64,000 nt of DNA, from contig NZ_CP114035.2 of assembly GCF_026898135.2 (NCBI RefSeq), positions 3,513,501 through 3,577,500 on the forward strand, given 5' to 3'. Positions 28,355 through 36,594 of the stretch are shown piece after piece (position 1 is the stretch's first letter; every line of letters begins with the position of its first letter). Position numbers and translations under genes: made by a program. The notes below the pieces were generated by a model. That model saw only the letters and a program-made list of their open reading frames with translations, was not told where the DNA came from and did no database searches. Source of the DNA: Pseudomonas fortuita. GTDB lineage: Bacteria; Pseudomonadota; Gammaproteobacteria; Pseudomonadales; Pseudomonadaceae.

Positions 28355-29005
28355 ATGAAACCTCTCGACCGTCTGTTGCTCGCCAGCGGCCTGCTGATAC
28401 CCCTGTGGTTGCTGGCAGGTGTGTGGCTCACCGCCCAGGCTTACCCCGGCTATGACCACCTGCAACAGGCCATGAGCCAGCTCGGCGCCGTAGGCGCGCC
28501 CACCCACAGCTGGTCACCACTGGCCAACAACTTCCCCCTGGCGGCCCTGTTCGCGCTGTTTGCCTGGGGCCTGGCGCGGCGCTGGCGTGGATCGAAACTG
28601 GCACTGTTGAGTGCGGCCCTGGTGTTGCTGCATGGTGTTGGCAGCCTGGGCACCGGCTGGTTCCCCTGTGACCAGGGTTGCGCACCGGCGCAGCCGTCCA
28701 TCTCGCAGCAACTGCATAACCTGTTTGGCTTGCTGATGTTCCTCTCGCTGACCCTGGCCAGTGCCCTGTGGGCGTGGCTGGGCAATCGCATTGCAGGCTC
28801 GCGGGCCCTGGCGCTGTGCTCGCTGGCCTGCGTGGTGCTGGCGATCATTACCGTCGCACTGATGGGCCAGGCAGCACAAAACGGCCAGCTGTTCGGCCTG
28901 TATCAACGGCTGAACTATGGTGTGTCGGTGATTTGGGCGGCCAGCTTGGCCTGGGCAAGCCTGCGCACGCCAGCCGCCAGCCCGCTGCGCATGGGGGTGA
29001 TCTGA
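28355..29005 (+). CDS. DUF998-type integral membrane protein
   Basis: This 216-residue protein has about six hydrophobic helices. The pattern of a first helix, then YPGYDHLQQAMSQLGAVGAPTHSW, is typical of DUF998 proteins, and GTGWFPCDQGC in the loop after the third helix also recurs in the family. Function is unknown; it is an inner-membrane protein. AAGGAAAA supports the start at 28355; the longer frame upstream is intergenic. It has no obvious operon partner. Confidence 0.85.
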   Translation: MKPLDRLLLASGLLIPLWLLAGVWLTAQAYPGYDHLQQAMSQLGAVGAPTHSWSPLANNFPLAALFALFAWGLARRWRGSKLALLSAALVLLHGVGSLGTGWFPCDQGCAPAQPSISQQLHNLFGLLMFLSLTLASALWAWLGNRIAGSRALALCSLACVVLAIITVALMGQAAQNGQLFGLYQRLNYGVSVIWAASLAWASLRTPAASPLRMGVI

Positions 29006-29079
29006 CGGCAAATTGCTGGCCCCCTGCATCGCAAAGCGAAGGCAAACTTCGTTCTCCTTCAGATGCTTAGGACAGCAAC

Positions 29080-29409
29080 ATGCGAGTAATTCTAGCAACC
29101 ATGGCCGGGTGCCTGCTGGCCACGCTGGCTTTTGGCGCCCAGGCCCGGGCGCTGAGCCAGAACGATCGCCACACCTGCGGCTGGGGTGCGCAGATCGCCG
29201 CCGACGCCCAGCAGGCCAAGCTTTCCGGGGTGACCCTGTATGCCACGCGCAAGAAGCTGCAGGTACGCAAATTCCCCAAACCCTGGATGCGCATGACCGC
29301 CTTCGGTATTACCGAGCAGACCTACAACAGCCGCTCGCGGCTCAAGCCTGCCGCGATCAGGCAGACTTACTATGAGCAGTGTGTCCAGCACGCTCTTGCC
29401 AAAAGATAA
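29080..29409 (+). CDS. Small exported protein of unknown function
   Basis: This 109-residue protein has a clean signal peptide (about residues 1-23, ending AQARA-LSQ) and a mature part with two cysteines (C33, C101) that could form one disulfide. It is basic in the middle (ATRKKLQVRKFPKPWMR). TAGGA precedes the ATG at a normal distance. I do not recognise the family; a periplasmic location is predicted. Confidence 0.7.
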   Translation: MRVILATMAGCLLATLAFGAQARALSQNDRHTCGWGAQIAADAQQAKLSGVTLYATRKKLQVRKFPKPWMRMTAFGITEQTYNSRSRLKPAAIRQTYYEQCVQHALAKR

Positions 29410-29575
29410 ATTTCTATTTATCAATAGGTTATCGACGAAATATAAAGTGGTTTTCGAGCACCCTCGATCGCGACCAGTGTGACGCTGCCCAGCCACACGA
29501 CTGGGCAGCAGACGTTGGATACTCAGGCGAAGTGCAGATGATTTCTACACCGCTTGCAGCAATTCACGCAGTGCC

Positions 29576-30790
29576 TCAGCAGCCCGTCAGCACCGCCGGG
29601 CGCCGCTCACCCGCGAAAAACAACGGGCGAAGACGCACCCCGATCAGATTACCGGCGTAAGCCGCCACCAGCCACAGCCAGCCATGCACGCTGCCCGAGG
29701 CTATGCCACTGAAATACGCACCGATATTGCAGCCATAGGCCAGCCGCGAACCGTAGCCCAACAGCAGGCCGCCGATGACTGCGGCAAGCAGCGACGGCAA
29801 CGGGATTTTCAGGCTTGGCGCAAAGCGCCCCGCCAGGCCAGCCGCCAGCAGCGCACCCAGCACGATGCCCAGGTCCATCACCGTGGTGATGTCTTGCCAC
29901 AACGGTGAGGCCAACGCCTTGGCATTGGCCGGCGCCTGCCAGAACACCCAGCTGCCGACATCCACGCCCAGGCCGTTGAGGGTTTTGGCCCCCCACAAGG
30001 CGAAGGCCGAAGTAATGCCCCACGGCCGCCCCGCCAGCGCCAGGGTCGCGTAGTTGAGCAGTGCCAGGGCAATGGCGCCCCACAGCAACGGCCAGGGGCC
30101 ACGCAGGAAGCGCCGCAGGCCCTGGTGCTCGCTGGCAACTGGCGCTTCCAGCGCGCCGTGCCGGCGCTTTTCCAGCAGCACGGTGACCCAGGCAATCAGC
30201 CCGAACACTGCCAGGCTCACCAGCAGCGCCGGCCCCATACCCCAAACCTGCACGAGCGAGGTTGCCGGGAAAGACGGCAAGGCAAACCACCAGTCGGCAT
30301 GATGGGTGGCGGTTACAGAACCCATGATGAAGAACAGCAAGGTCACAAGCATGCGCGCGTTACCACCGCCCACGGTGAACAATGTGCCCGATGCGCAACC
30401 ACCACCCAGTTGCATGCCGATGCCGAAGATGAACGCCCCGAACACTACCGAAACACCCGCCGGGGCCACCAGGCCGGTGACCGGGTTACCGAGCAGGCTG
30501 CCAGCTGACAATGCGGGAAAGAACAGCAGCACGGCCAGGGCCAGCATGACCATCTGTGCCCGCAGGCCTGCTCCGCGACGCTCGGTGATGAACACCCGCC
30601 AGGCCGAGGTGAAGCCGAAGGCGGCGTGATACAAGGTCAGGCCGAGCGCTGCGCCGACCAGCAGGAGCAATACCTGCTTGAAGCCGGCATTCAAATTGAG
30701 GAACCAGGCGCCAGCCAACAGTAAGGCCAAGGCGATCATAGGCGCGCCCTGGCGACGCGGTTCAGGTGTGGCAGTTGCGCAAAGACCCAT
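29576..30790 (-). CDS. YeeE/YedE family sulfur-compound transporter
   Basis: This about 400-residue protein has around ten membrane helices and the YeeE/YedE (DUF395) signatures: GFGIGMQLGGGCASGTLFTVGGG-like text in the first half and LLGYGSRLAYGCNIGAYFSGIASGS in the second, each with the conserved cysteine in a GGGC or YGCN turn. Such proteins move thiosulfate or related sulfur compounds inward. An internal ATG at 30739 (MIALALLLAGAWFLNLNAGF) is a good alternative start. A divergent LysR gene lies 168 bases away. Confidence 0.88.
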   Translation of the reverse strand: MGLCATATPEPRRQGAPMIALALLLAGAWFLNLNAGFKQVLLLLVGAALGLTLYHAAFGFTSAWRVFITERRGAGLRAQMVMLALAVLLFFPALSAGSLLGNPVTGLVAPAGVSVVFGAFIFGIGMQLGGGCASGTLFTVGGGNARMLVTLLFFIMGSVTATHHADWWFALPSFPATSLVQVWGMGPALLVSLAVFGLIAWVTVLLEKRRHGALEAPVASEHQGLRRFLRGPWPLLWGAIALALLNYATLALAGRPWGITSAFALWGAKTLNGLGVDVGSWVFWQAPANAKALASPLWQDITTVMDLGIVLGALLAAGLAGRFAPSLKIPLPSLLAAVIGGLLLGYGSRLAYGCNIGAYFSGIASGSVHGWLWLVAAYAGNLIGVRLRPLFFAGERRPAVLTGC

Positions 30791-30827
30791 CGGAGTACTC
30801 GGATAACAGTAAAACGGGCGAGGAGTA

Positions 30828-30842
30828 TAACCCTAACGGTTA
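30828..30842. promoter_or_regulatory. Inverted repeat in the YeeE/LysR divergent gap
   Basis: TAACCCTAACGGTTA: arms TAACC and GGTTA around a 5-nt spacer, 38 bases upstream of the first yeeE-type ATG. A likely binding site for the divergent LysR protein. Confidence 0.45.
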
Positions 30843-30958
30843 ACGCAATCCCTGCAAGAGCGGCCTTGTGTCGCGATGGGCCGCAACGCGACCCCGGCGA
30901 TATGCAAGGCTTGTTAAGCTAATAAAGACCCCTGGAATGCACCAAGGCCATTTACCCC

Positions 30959-31867
30959 ATGGATGAACTGCGCAAGATCGACCTCAACCTGCTGCTCGCC
31001 CTGCATGCCCTGCTCAGCGAAAAGCACGTGACCCGTGCCGCCCTGCGGCTGCACCGCAGCCAACCGGCGGTCAGCCACGCGTTGGCGCAGCTGCGCAAAC
31101 ACTTCGACGACCCCTTGCTGGTACGCCAAGGCGGCGGCATGGCCCTCACCGCCCGTGCCCAGTCGCTGGTAAAACCGCTGCAGGATGCGTTGACCCATCT
31201 CAACGGCCTGCTGGCCACCCCCCAGTTCGACCCAGCCAGAGCCCAGCGCCGTTTCCGGCTGTCACTGTCCGACTACTCCTCACGCATCATCCTGCCACCC
31301 CTATTGCGCCACCTGCGTCAGATCGCACCTGGGGTGGACCTGGCCATCAGCCAGGCCAGCCGTGAAACCATGCTGGCCCAACTGCTCGATGGCGAACTGG
31401 ACCTGGCACTGGGCCTGTTCCCGGAGCTGCCTCAGGACATCACCGCCCAGCCCCTGTTTGCCGACCATTTCATCAGTGTTGCCGATCGCCAGGTGTTGCC
31501 CGCCAGCGGCAGCCTGGCCCTGACAGACTGGCTGGCACGCCCGCATGTGCTGATGGCCATGCGCCCGGATGCCTTCGACGAAATAGAGCGCGCTCTGGCA
31601 GCATCAGGCCTGCGCCGCCGTATCGCCTTGGCCTTGCCACACTGGAGCGCGGCAGTAGAGGTACTCGCTGGCACCGACCTGATCCTCACAGTGGCCAGCC
31701 GCGCGGTAGGGTCGTTGCGCCAGCACAAGACGCTGCGCCAGTTCACGCCGCCACTGACCATTCCCTCGTTCGACTACCAGCAGGCCTGGCACAGCCGCAA
31801 GGACAGCGACCCCGGGCACCGCTGGCTGCGCGAAACCGTGTGGGCCTGCAGCCAGCCGGGACGCTGA
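30959..31867 (+). CDS. LysR-family transcriptional regulator
   Basis: This 302-residue protein opens MDELRKIDLNLLLALHALLS with the LysR winged helix-turn-helix (KHVTRAALRLHRSQPAVSHALAQLRKHFDDPLLVR, residues about 20-55), then the effector domain. It resembles the NodD/SyrM-like group whose N terminus begins with IDLNLL. It is divergent from the YeeE/YedE gene, which is its most likely target, and ends one base before the stop of the convergent DMT gene. Confidence 0.9.
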   Translation: MDELRKIDLNLLLALHALLSEKHVTRAALRLHRSQPAVSHALAQLRKHFDDPLLVRQGGGMALTARAQSLVKPLQDALTHLNGLLATPQFDPARAQRRFRLSLSDYSSRIILPPLLRHLRQIAPGVDLAISQASRETMLAQLLDGELDLALGLFPELPQDITAQPLFADHFISVADRQVLPASGSLALTDWLARPHVLMAMRPDAFDEIERALAASGLRRRIALALPHWSAAVEVLAGTDLILTVASRAVGSLRQHKTLRQFTPPLTIPSFDYQQAWHSRKDSDPGHRWLRETVWACSQPGR

Positions 31868-32386
31868 TCAGCCTTCTGGCTGCTTTACCGTGGTGATTGC
31901 ACTGGTCGCTGGCGCCGTCGCCCAGGTGCCTTGAACCAACAGCACGCCACACAGGATCAGCACTACACCTGCCACCCTGGCCAGGCTCAGCGGCTTGCCA
32001 CCCAGCCCCATCACCCCGTAGTGGTCGGCGAGCACTGCCGTGATGATCTGCCCAGCCACCACCAGCACCAAAAAACCCGCTGCGCCCAGCCTGGGCGTAA
32101 GCGCCGCAGCGCCCGCCACATACATGGCCCCCAGCACACCCCCGATCCATAGCCACCACGGCCCCTGCAGGGCCTTGCCCAGCTCTGGTACGGGAACCCT
32201 GAGGATCAGCAGCGCGGCGATTACCACTAGCGAACTCACGGTCAACGATGTGAATGCCCCCCACAACCAATGCCCCAGGGCACGGCCCACGGCAGCATTA
32301 CCTGCGGCCTGAAACGGCAATACCGCCCCGGCAAGCAACGCCAAGGCAAAGGGAAGCAGCAGTAGGCACAGGGTTTTACTGAACAT
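31868..32386 (-). CDS. DMT-superfamily membrane protein (YdcZ/DUF606)
   Basis: This 172-residue protein has five predicted helices and matches the YdcZ/DUF606 family: a first helix with PFQAAGNAAVGRALGHWLWGAF, then WWLWIGGVLGAMYVAGAAALTPRLGAAGFLVLVVAGQIITAVLADHYG. These act as small-molecule exporters or, in pairs, as transporters. The start at 32386 has AGGA six bases upstream. It is convergent with the LysR gene and abuts its stop codon. Confidence 0.88.
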   Translation of the reverse strand: MFSKTLCLLLLPFALALLAGAVLPFQAAGNAAVGRALGHWLWGAFTSLTVSSLVVIAALLILRVPVPELGKALQGPWWLWIGGVLGAMYVAGAAALTPRLGAAGFLVLVVAGQIITAVLADHYGVMGLGGKPLSLARVAGVVLILCGVLLVQGTWATAPATSAITTVKQPEG

Positions 32387-32606
32387 GGCAGTCCTCATTG
32401 CTGAAACATATTGAAGCCATGATCGAAAATTCCCTCCATCTATGGAAATCGAAACCCTGCACACACCTTATTCGCCAGGCGCATATGCGAGTTCGTTTTT
32501 TGCCCATGAGCTAGGATACTGTGCTGTCGCGAAACCCCAGGGGCCATACGGGCACGGGTCACAGCAGCAAGAAAAAACAAACACCTGATGTGATGGAACA
32601 CATTCG

Positions 32607-33371
32607 ATGACTGATGAACGCAAAAACCTGATTGATCACGGGCAGTTGCCAACCCGCAACCTCGCCGAATGCCTGGCAGTAAATCAGGCCACCCTGGTCG
32701 GCTCATTGGCCAGCCTGCTACCCGACACACTGGTCGAACAGTTGCTCGCCTGTGCTGAAGCAGCAGCGACGCTGGGCCTTTCCAAGAAAATCGCAGCCAT
32801 TGGCCTTGAGCTGGGGCATTGGTTGGAACAAGCTTCCTCGCCAATCCGCCAGCACGTATTCGAACAATGCAGCTCGCATGTTTCCGATACCGTGCGCAGC
32901 TGGGCCGCCTTTGCCCAAGTGCATCTGTCGCGCACGCAGGCGCTGGAGCCAGCGCTACTGGCTCAGTTGCGGTTTGCCCGCGATGAGCATTTTGGCGTGC
33001 GCGAGTGGGCCTGGATCGCCCTGCGTCCGCGCCTGGTCCAGGAGTTGGGGACTGCGCTCACCCTGCTCGGCCAGCATGCCGGCGATGCGGACCCGCTGGT
33101 AAGGCGCTTCTGCATCGAGGTGCTGCGCCCCCGTGGGGTCTGGTGCGAGCACATCACCGCACTCAAGCAGACGCCTGAAGCGGCCGAGCCAATGCTGGTA
33201 CCGCGCCTGGCAGAAGCCGACAAGTACGCCCAGGACTCAGTCGCCAACTGGCTCAATGACGCCAGCAAGACCCGCCCGGACTGGGTGATTCAGCTGTTCG
33301 TACAGCATCCGCCGTCATGCAAGGCATCACGACGGATCCATTTACGGGCAACCCGTAGCCTGTCTCGGTAA
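32607..33371 (+). CDS. HEAT-repeat protein, AlkD-like DNA alkylation repair family
   Basis: This 254-residue protein is almost all alpha-helical with repeats of HEAT type (for example SPIRQHVFEQCSSHVSDTVR SWAAFAQ and DEHFGVREWAWIALRPRL). The C-terminal RPDWVIQLFVQ ... SRRIHLRATRSL resembles the final helix of AlkC/AlkD-like alkylation-repair proteins, in which that region contacts DNA. A DNA glycosylase role is suggested but the catalytic acidic and aromatic residues cannot be assigned with confidence. Confidence 0.7.
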   Translation: MTDERKNLIDHGQLPTRNLAECLAVNQATLVGSLASLLPDTLVEQLLACAEAAATLGLSKKIAAIGLELGHWLEQASSPIRQHVFEQCSSHVSDTVRSWAAFAQVHLSRTQALEPALLAQLRFARDEHFGVREWAWIALRPRLVQELGTALTLLGQHAGDADPLVRRFCIEVLRPRGVWCEHITALKQTPEAAEPMLVPRLAEADKYAQDSVANWLNDASKTRPDWVIQLFVQHPPSCKASRRIHLRATRSLSR

Positions 33372-33375
33372 ATAG

Positions 33376-33957
33376 TCAGCGCGACGTTTCGACGCGCAGC
33401 ACTTCGGTAAAGATCGCATCGACCGTCTGGCCGACCTTGAGATTACTCATGCGCGCCTGTAATTCCGGGTTTTCGACCTTGACCACCTGCAGCTTGCCCT
33501 CAGGTGGCAGCAGGCTCACTTCGTGCGTCTTGAGGTCGATCTTCTTGATCTGCGAGGTGACCCGGACCTGGCGGAATGCCTCGCCACCCGGGTTGGGGTT
33601 CTGCGCTGTGGCGCGAATGGTGCCGGACTCCTCGGTGGCCTTCGGCGCCCCACCCACATCGGTGTTGAGCACATAGGCCACGGCGCGGGTAACAAAGATA
33701 TCGACCTTGTCCCCGACCTTGAGGTTAGGCAGGGCCTTGGCCTGATCCGTGAGCTGGAACGTCACATCCGCTTTGTTATCAGGGCCTTTCACCGTGACCT
33801 GGCGGTTGGCCTGGTCGATAGCTGTAACCTGCGTGGTGACATGGCTTTCCAGTGCCTCACTGGCAATCGGAATATCGGCAGCGTACGCCGTAAAGCTGGC
33901 AGCGGATGCCAGCGTGGCCAAGGCAACAGCACGAGCGAGAGAGCGAATCGGGTTCAT
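33376..33957 (-). CDS. Exported protein with two internal repeats
   Basis: This 193-residue protein has a signal peptide (cut near AYA-AD, residue 27). The mature chain contains two related halves: residues 40-92 (VTAIDQANRQVTVKGPD ... NLKVGDKVDIFVT) and 132-187 (IKKIDLKTHEVSLLPPEG ... NLKVGQTVDAIFT). Each has the pattern of a small beta-barrel (strands ending in NLKVGxxVD). No catalytic motif is evident and the family is not one I can name. It is convergent with the HEAT gene at a five-base distance. Confidence 0.75.
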   Translation of the reverse strand: MNPIRSLARAVALATLASAASFTAYAADIPIASEALESHVTTQVTAIDQANRQVTVKGPDNKADVTFQLTDQAKALPNLKVGDKVDIFVTRAVAYVLNTDVGGAPKATEESGTIRATAQNPNPGGEAFRQVRVTSQIKKIDLKTHEVSLLPPEGKLQVVKVENPELQARMSNLKVGQTVDAIFTEVLRVETSR

Positions 33958-34108
33958 AGATCTGCTTCCATGTGATCAAGCAAAAAAGGGCGCGAATTGT
34001 TCACGCGCCAACAAGCATAGACGGTGCCCGCCACCCTGCCGGCGCCAGTTACCTCACCGGCTCCTGGGTGAACCCACCCCACGGGGGTGGATCCGGTCAC
34101 ACCGCTGC

Positions 34109-35401
34109 TCAACGGTTACGCGTCACCCGCCATACCGTATTGGCCAGGTCATCGGCAATGATCAACGCCCCACGCGGGTCCACAGTAACGCCCACCGGCC
34201 GCCCACGCGTCTTGCCATCCTCGCCGCGGAAGCCCGTGGCAAAGTCGATGGGCGCCCCTGCCGGCCTGCCATTGCTGAACGGCACGAATATCACCTTGTA
34301 GCCCACCGGATCGGGCCGGTTCCAGCTGCCGTGCTCGCCCACGAACACCCCGTCGGCAAACTCCTTGCCCATGGCCGGGATCGAGAAGTCGACACCCAAT
34401 GCAGCCACATGCGAGCCCAGGCTGTAGTCCGGCTTGATCGCCGCAGCCACCTTGGCCGGGTTTTGCGGCCGCACCCGATCATCTACATTCTGCCCCCAGT
34501 AGCTGTAAGGCCAACCATAGAAGCCACCTTCGCGCACCGAAGTGAGGTAGTCCGGTACCAAGTCGGGGCCCAGCTCATCGCGCTCGTTAACCACCGTCCA
34601 CAACTGCCCGGTCTGCGGCTGAATGGTCAATGCCGTCGGGTTGCGCAAGCCGGTGGCGTAAGGCCGGTGCGCCCCGGTTTCGGCATCGACCTGCCAGACC
34701 ATCGCCCGATCGATCTCCACCTCCAGGCCGCGCTCGGTGATGTTGCTGTTCGAGCCGATCCCCACATACAGGTAGCGACCATCAGGGCTGATCGTCAGCG
34801 CCTTGGTCCAGTGATGGTTGATCTCGGCCGGCAGGTCGGTGACCTTGGATGGCGGGCCGTCTGCCTGGGTCTGGCCATCCTTGTAGTCGAAACGCACCAG
34901 CGCATCCTGGTTGGCCACATACAGCTTGCCGTTGGCAAAGGCCAGGCCATACGGTGCGTTGAGGTTTTCCACGAACACGGTCTGCACCTCATAGGTGCCA
35001 TCGCCGTCGGCATCGCGCAACAGGGTCAGGCGGTTGCCACCTTTGACCTGCGTATTGCCCTTGGCCTTGATCTGGCTGGCGATCACATCCTTGGGCTTGA
35101 GCTTGGCCGCGCTGCCGCCCCTGCCCTCGGCCACCAGGATGTCGCCATTGGGCAGCACCAGGCTCTGCCGCGGAATCTTCAGGTCAGTGGCAATGGCTGT
35201 GACGTTGAAACCCTCCGGCACGGTCGGTTTCTGCTCGCCCCAGGCCACCGGCTGGGCAATCTTCATGCTCGGCAACAAGCCGCGCTGCGGCTCGGGCAAC
35301 TTGGGGTCCGGACCATGGGCCTGGGTACGCTCGCCGTCACCACCACAGGCACTCAGCAACACCGCCATGCTCAACAGGCTCAATGCATGCAAAGGCTTCA
35401 T
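34109..35401 (-). CDS. Sorbosone-dehydrogenase-like PQQ sugar dehydrogenase (lipoprotein)
   Basis: This 430-residue lipoprotein (lipobox LLSAC, lipid cysteine C19) is a beta-propeller of the glucose/sorbosone dehydrogenase superfamily. Landmarks are VPEGFNVTAIATDLKIPR, LPNGDILVAEGRGG, APYGLAFANGKLYVANQD, NHHWTKALTISPDGRYLYVGIGSNSN and RNPTALTIQPQTGQLWTVVNERDELG. Family members oxidise sugars in the periplasm with PQQ. The start at 35401 is set by the strong GGAGGTGC seven bases upstream and the ATGA overlap with the preceding DUF2231 gene. The larger frame upstream is the antisense of that gene. Confidence 0.92.
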   Translation of the reverse strand: MKPLHALSLLSMAVLLSACGGDGERTQAHGPDPKLPEPQRGLLPSMKIAQPVAWGEQKPTVPEGFNVTAIATDLKIPRQSLVLPNGDILVAEGRGGSAAKLKPKDVIASQIKAKGNTQVKGGNRLTLLRDADGDGTYEVQTVFVENLNAPYGLAFANGKLYVANQDALVRFDYKDGQTQADGPPSKVTDLPAEINHHWTKALTISPDGRYLYVGIGSNSNITERGLEVEIDRAMVWQVDAETGAHRPYATGLRNPTALTIQPQTGQLWTVVNERDELGPDLVPDYLTSVREGGFYGWPYSYWGQNVDDRVRPQNPAKVAAAIKPDYSLGSHVAALGVDFSIPAMGKEFADGVFVGEHGSWNRPDPVGYKVIFVPFSNGRPAGAPIDFATGFRGEDGKTRGRPVGVTVDPRGALIIADDLANTVWRVTRNR

Positions 35402-35826
35402 GCTGCACCTCCCGAACGCAGGTTGCTCAAGCCGGTCCAGGCAGCCACTACCGAGAGCACGGTCACGATCACCGACAACACCAGCCCCGACGGCATCACC
35501 GCCCAGGCGTCCTTGGCGTGCTCGAACGCATTGATCAAGCCGAGCACCCAGGTCACCAGCAGCAGCACGAAGTACAGCGTGGCGCGCCCGCCCTTGCGTT
35601 CGGCGCGGACCAGGTTTGCCAGCGCGAACAACAGTGCCAGCCCGCAGAACACCAAGGCACCGGCAATCAGCCAGGCGGCGAAGTTGCTCCACTGGATCTG
35701 GTAGCTGTTGAAGTAGGCGATATCGCTCAGCAGTGCGCCAAGGAACAACGGCACACTGCCTGCCAGCAGCAGGGCGTGCAGCGGGCTGGGCGTACAGCGG
35801 TAGAGGGTTTGGTCAGTAGCGGTCAC
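35398..35826 (-). CDS. DUF2231 four-helix membrane protein
   Basis: This 142-residue integral membrane protein of four helices starts with CTPSPLHALLLAGSVPLFLGALLSDIAYF, the DUF2231 hallmark. Such proteins often accompany PQQ sugar dehydrogenase genes. Its stop overlaps the start of the sorbosone-type dehydrogenase gene by four bases, so the two are translationally coupled and may work together, for example as an electron or membrane partner. Confidence 0.88.
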   Translation of the reverse strand: MTATDQTLYRCTPSPLHALLLAGSVPLFLGALLSDIAYFNSYQIQWSNFAAWLIAGALVFCGLALLFALANLVRAERKGGRATLYFVLLLVTWVLGLINAFEHAKDAWAVMPSGLVLSVIVTVLSVVAAWTGLSNLRSGGAA

Positions 35827-35992
35827 AGTGCCTCCTTTTCATTCAGTGACCCAGGGGGCTGATGGGCTTGCGCCATCAGGTGAGCGCAAGGTGCGCTTAG
35901 CAAAGGAGCCCCTTCGCGACGCGATAGTTCACCGCTTCGCTACAATGAAATATCCTGCAAGGCATTTGCTGCCAAGCGCAGAAGGGGAACAC

Positions 35993-36280
35993 GTGAGCAG
36001 ACCAAACGCATACTGGGCCCTGACCACCCTGCTCGCCCTCAGCCTGGCGCTCACCGCTGGTTGCTCCAGCAAAGGCAGCAAGGCGCGCTACGCCACGCCT
36101 GCAGTAGGCTCCAACTGCTTCGCCAAAGCCGTACCCACGACTGGCGAAGGCGGACTGGCCTGGGGCAATACCCTGAGCATTGCGCGGCAAAAATCCATGA
36201 ACAATTGCATACGCTATGCCGGCCGCTCGGGGGGCGCACCTCGAACTTGCCAAGTAGTGATGGCCAAGTGCAAGAACTGA
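35993..36280 (+). CDS. Small cysteine-rich lipoprotein
   Basis: This 95-residue protein has a lipobox LTAGC (lipid cysteine C24) after a short hydrophobic signal, and four further cysteines in the mature part (C42, C72, C86, C93). GGGGA five bases before a GTG start (35993) fixes the start; ATG at 35945 would add a non-signal leader. The family is unknown. Paired cysteines suggest disulfides in the outer membrane periplasm face. Confidence 0.7.
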   Translation: MSRPNAYWALTTLLALSLALTAGCSSKGSKARYATPAVGSNCFAKAVPTTGEGGLAWGNTLSIARQKSMNNCIRYAGRSGGAPRTCQVVMAKCKN

Positions 36281-36594
36281 AAGTTTAACGACCGCCTAAT
36301 ATGTAAGACAACTCCTACAGAAAAGGTCAAACTTTCCACTTATAAAACCACACTCGCGGAACACAAAAAAATTCAAATAAAATATTACACTTTCAGCCTC
36401 GACCAAGAAGCAGAAATCGAGGCATTGTCTGTCGCCTGAGCCTTAACAAGCCGATCGTTTTTTCATCTCCTGAAACAAGGAAGATATTTCCTACAGCATT
36501 AGCCTCAGCCAACTCTTCCAGTCGTTATTTGCACTGGAACAGGCCGTTCTACGCGTTTGGTCTGAAAAGACTGCTCTCTGAGCAAGGAACTCGC
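36281..36594. other. AT-rich leader of the effector gene
   Basis: This 314-bp gap is visibly richer in A and T than flanking DNA (for example AATAAAATATTACA near 36380) and holds no REP element and no open frame I can support. It probably carries the promoter of the effector-immunity unit. Confidence 0.5.

Noticed and set aside
34109..35692. Extended N terminus of the sorbosone-type dehydrogenase upstream of 35401
   Set aside because: The extra part is antisense-frame text over the DUF2231 gene; the lipobox and Shine-Dalgarno set the start at 35401.
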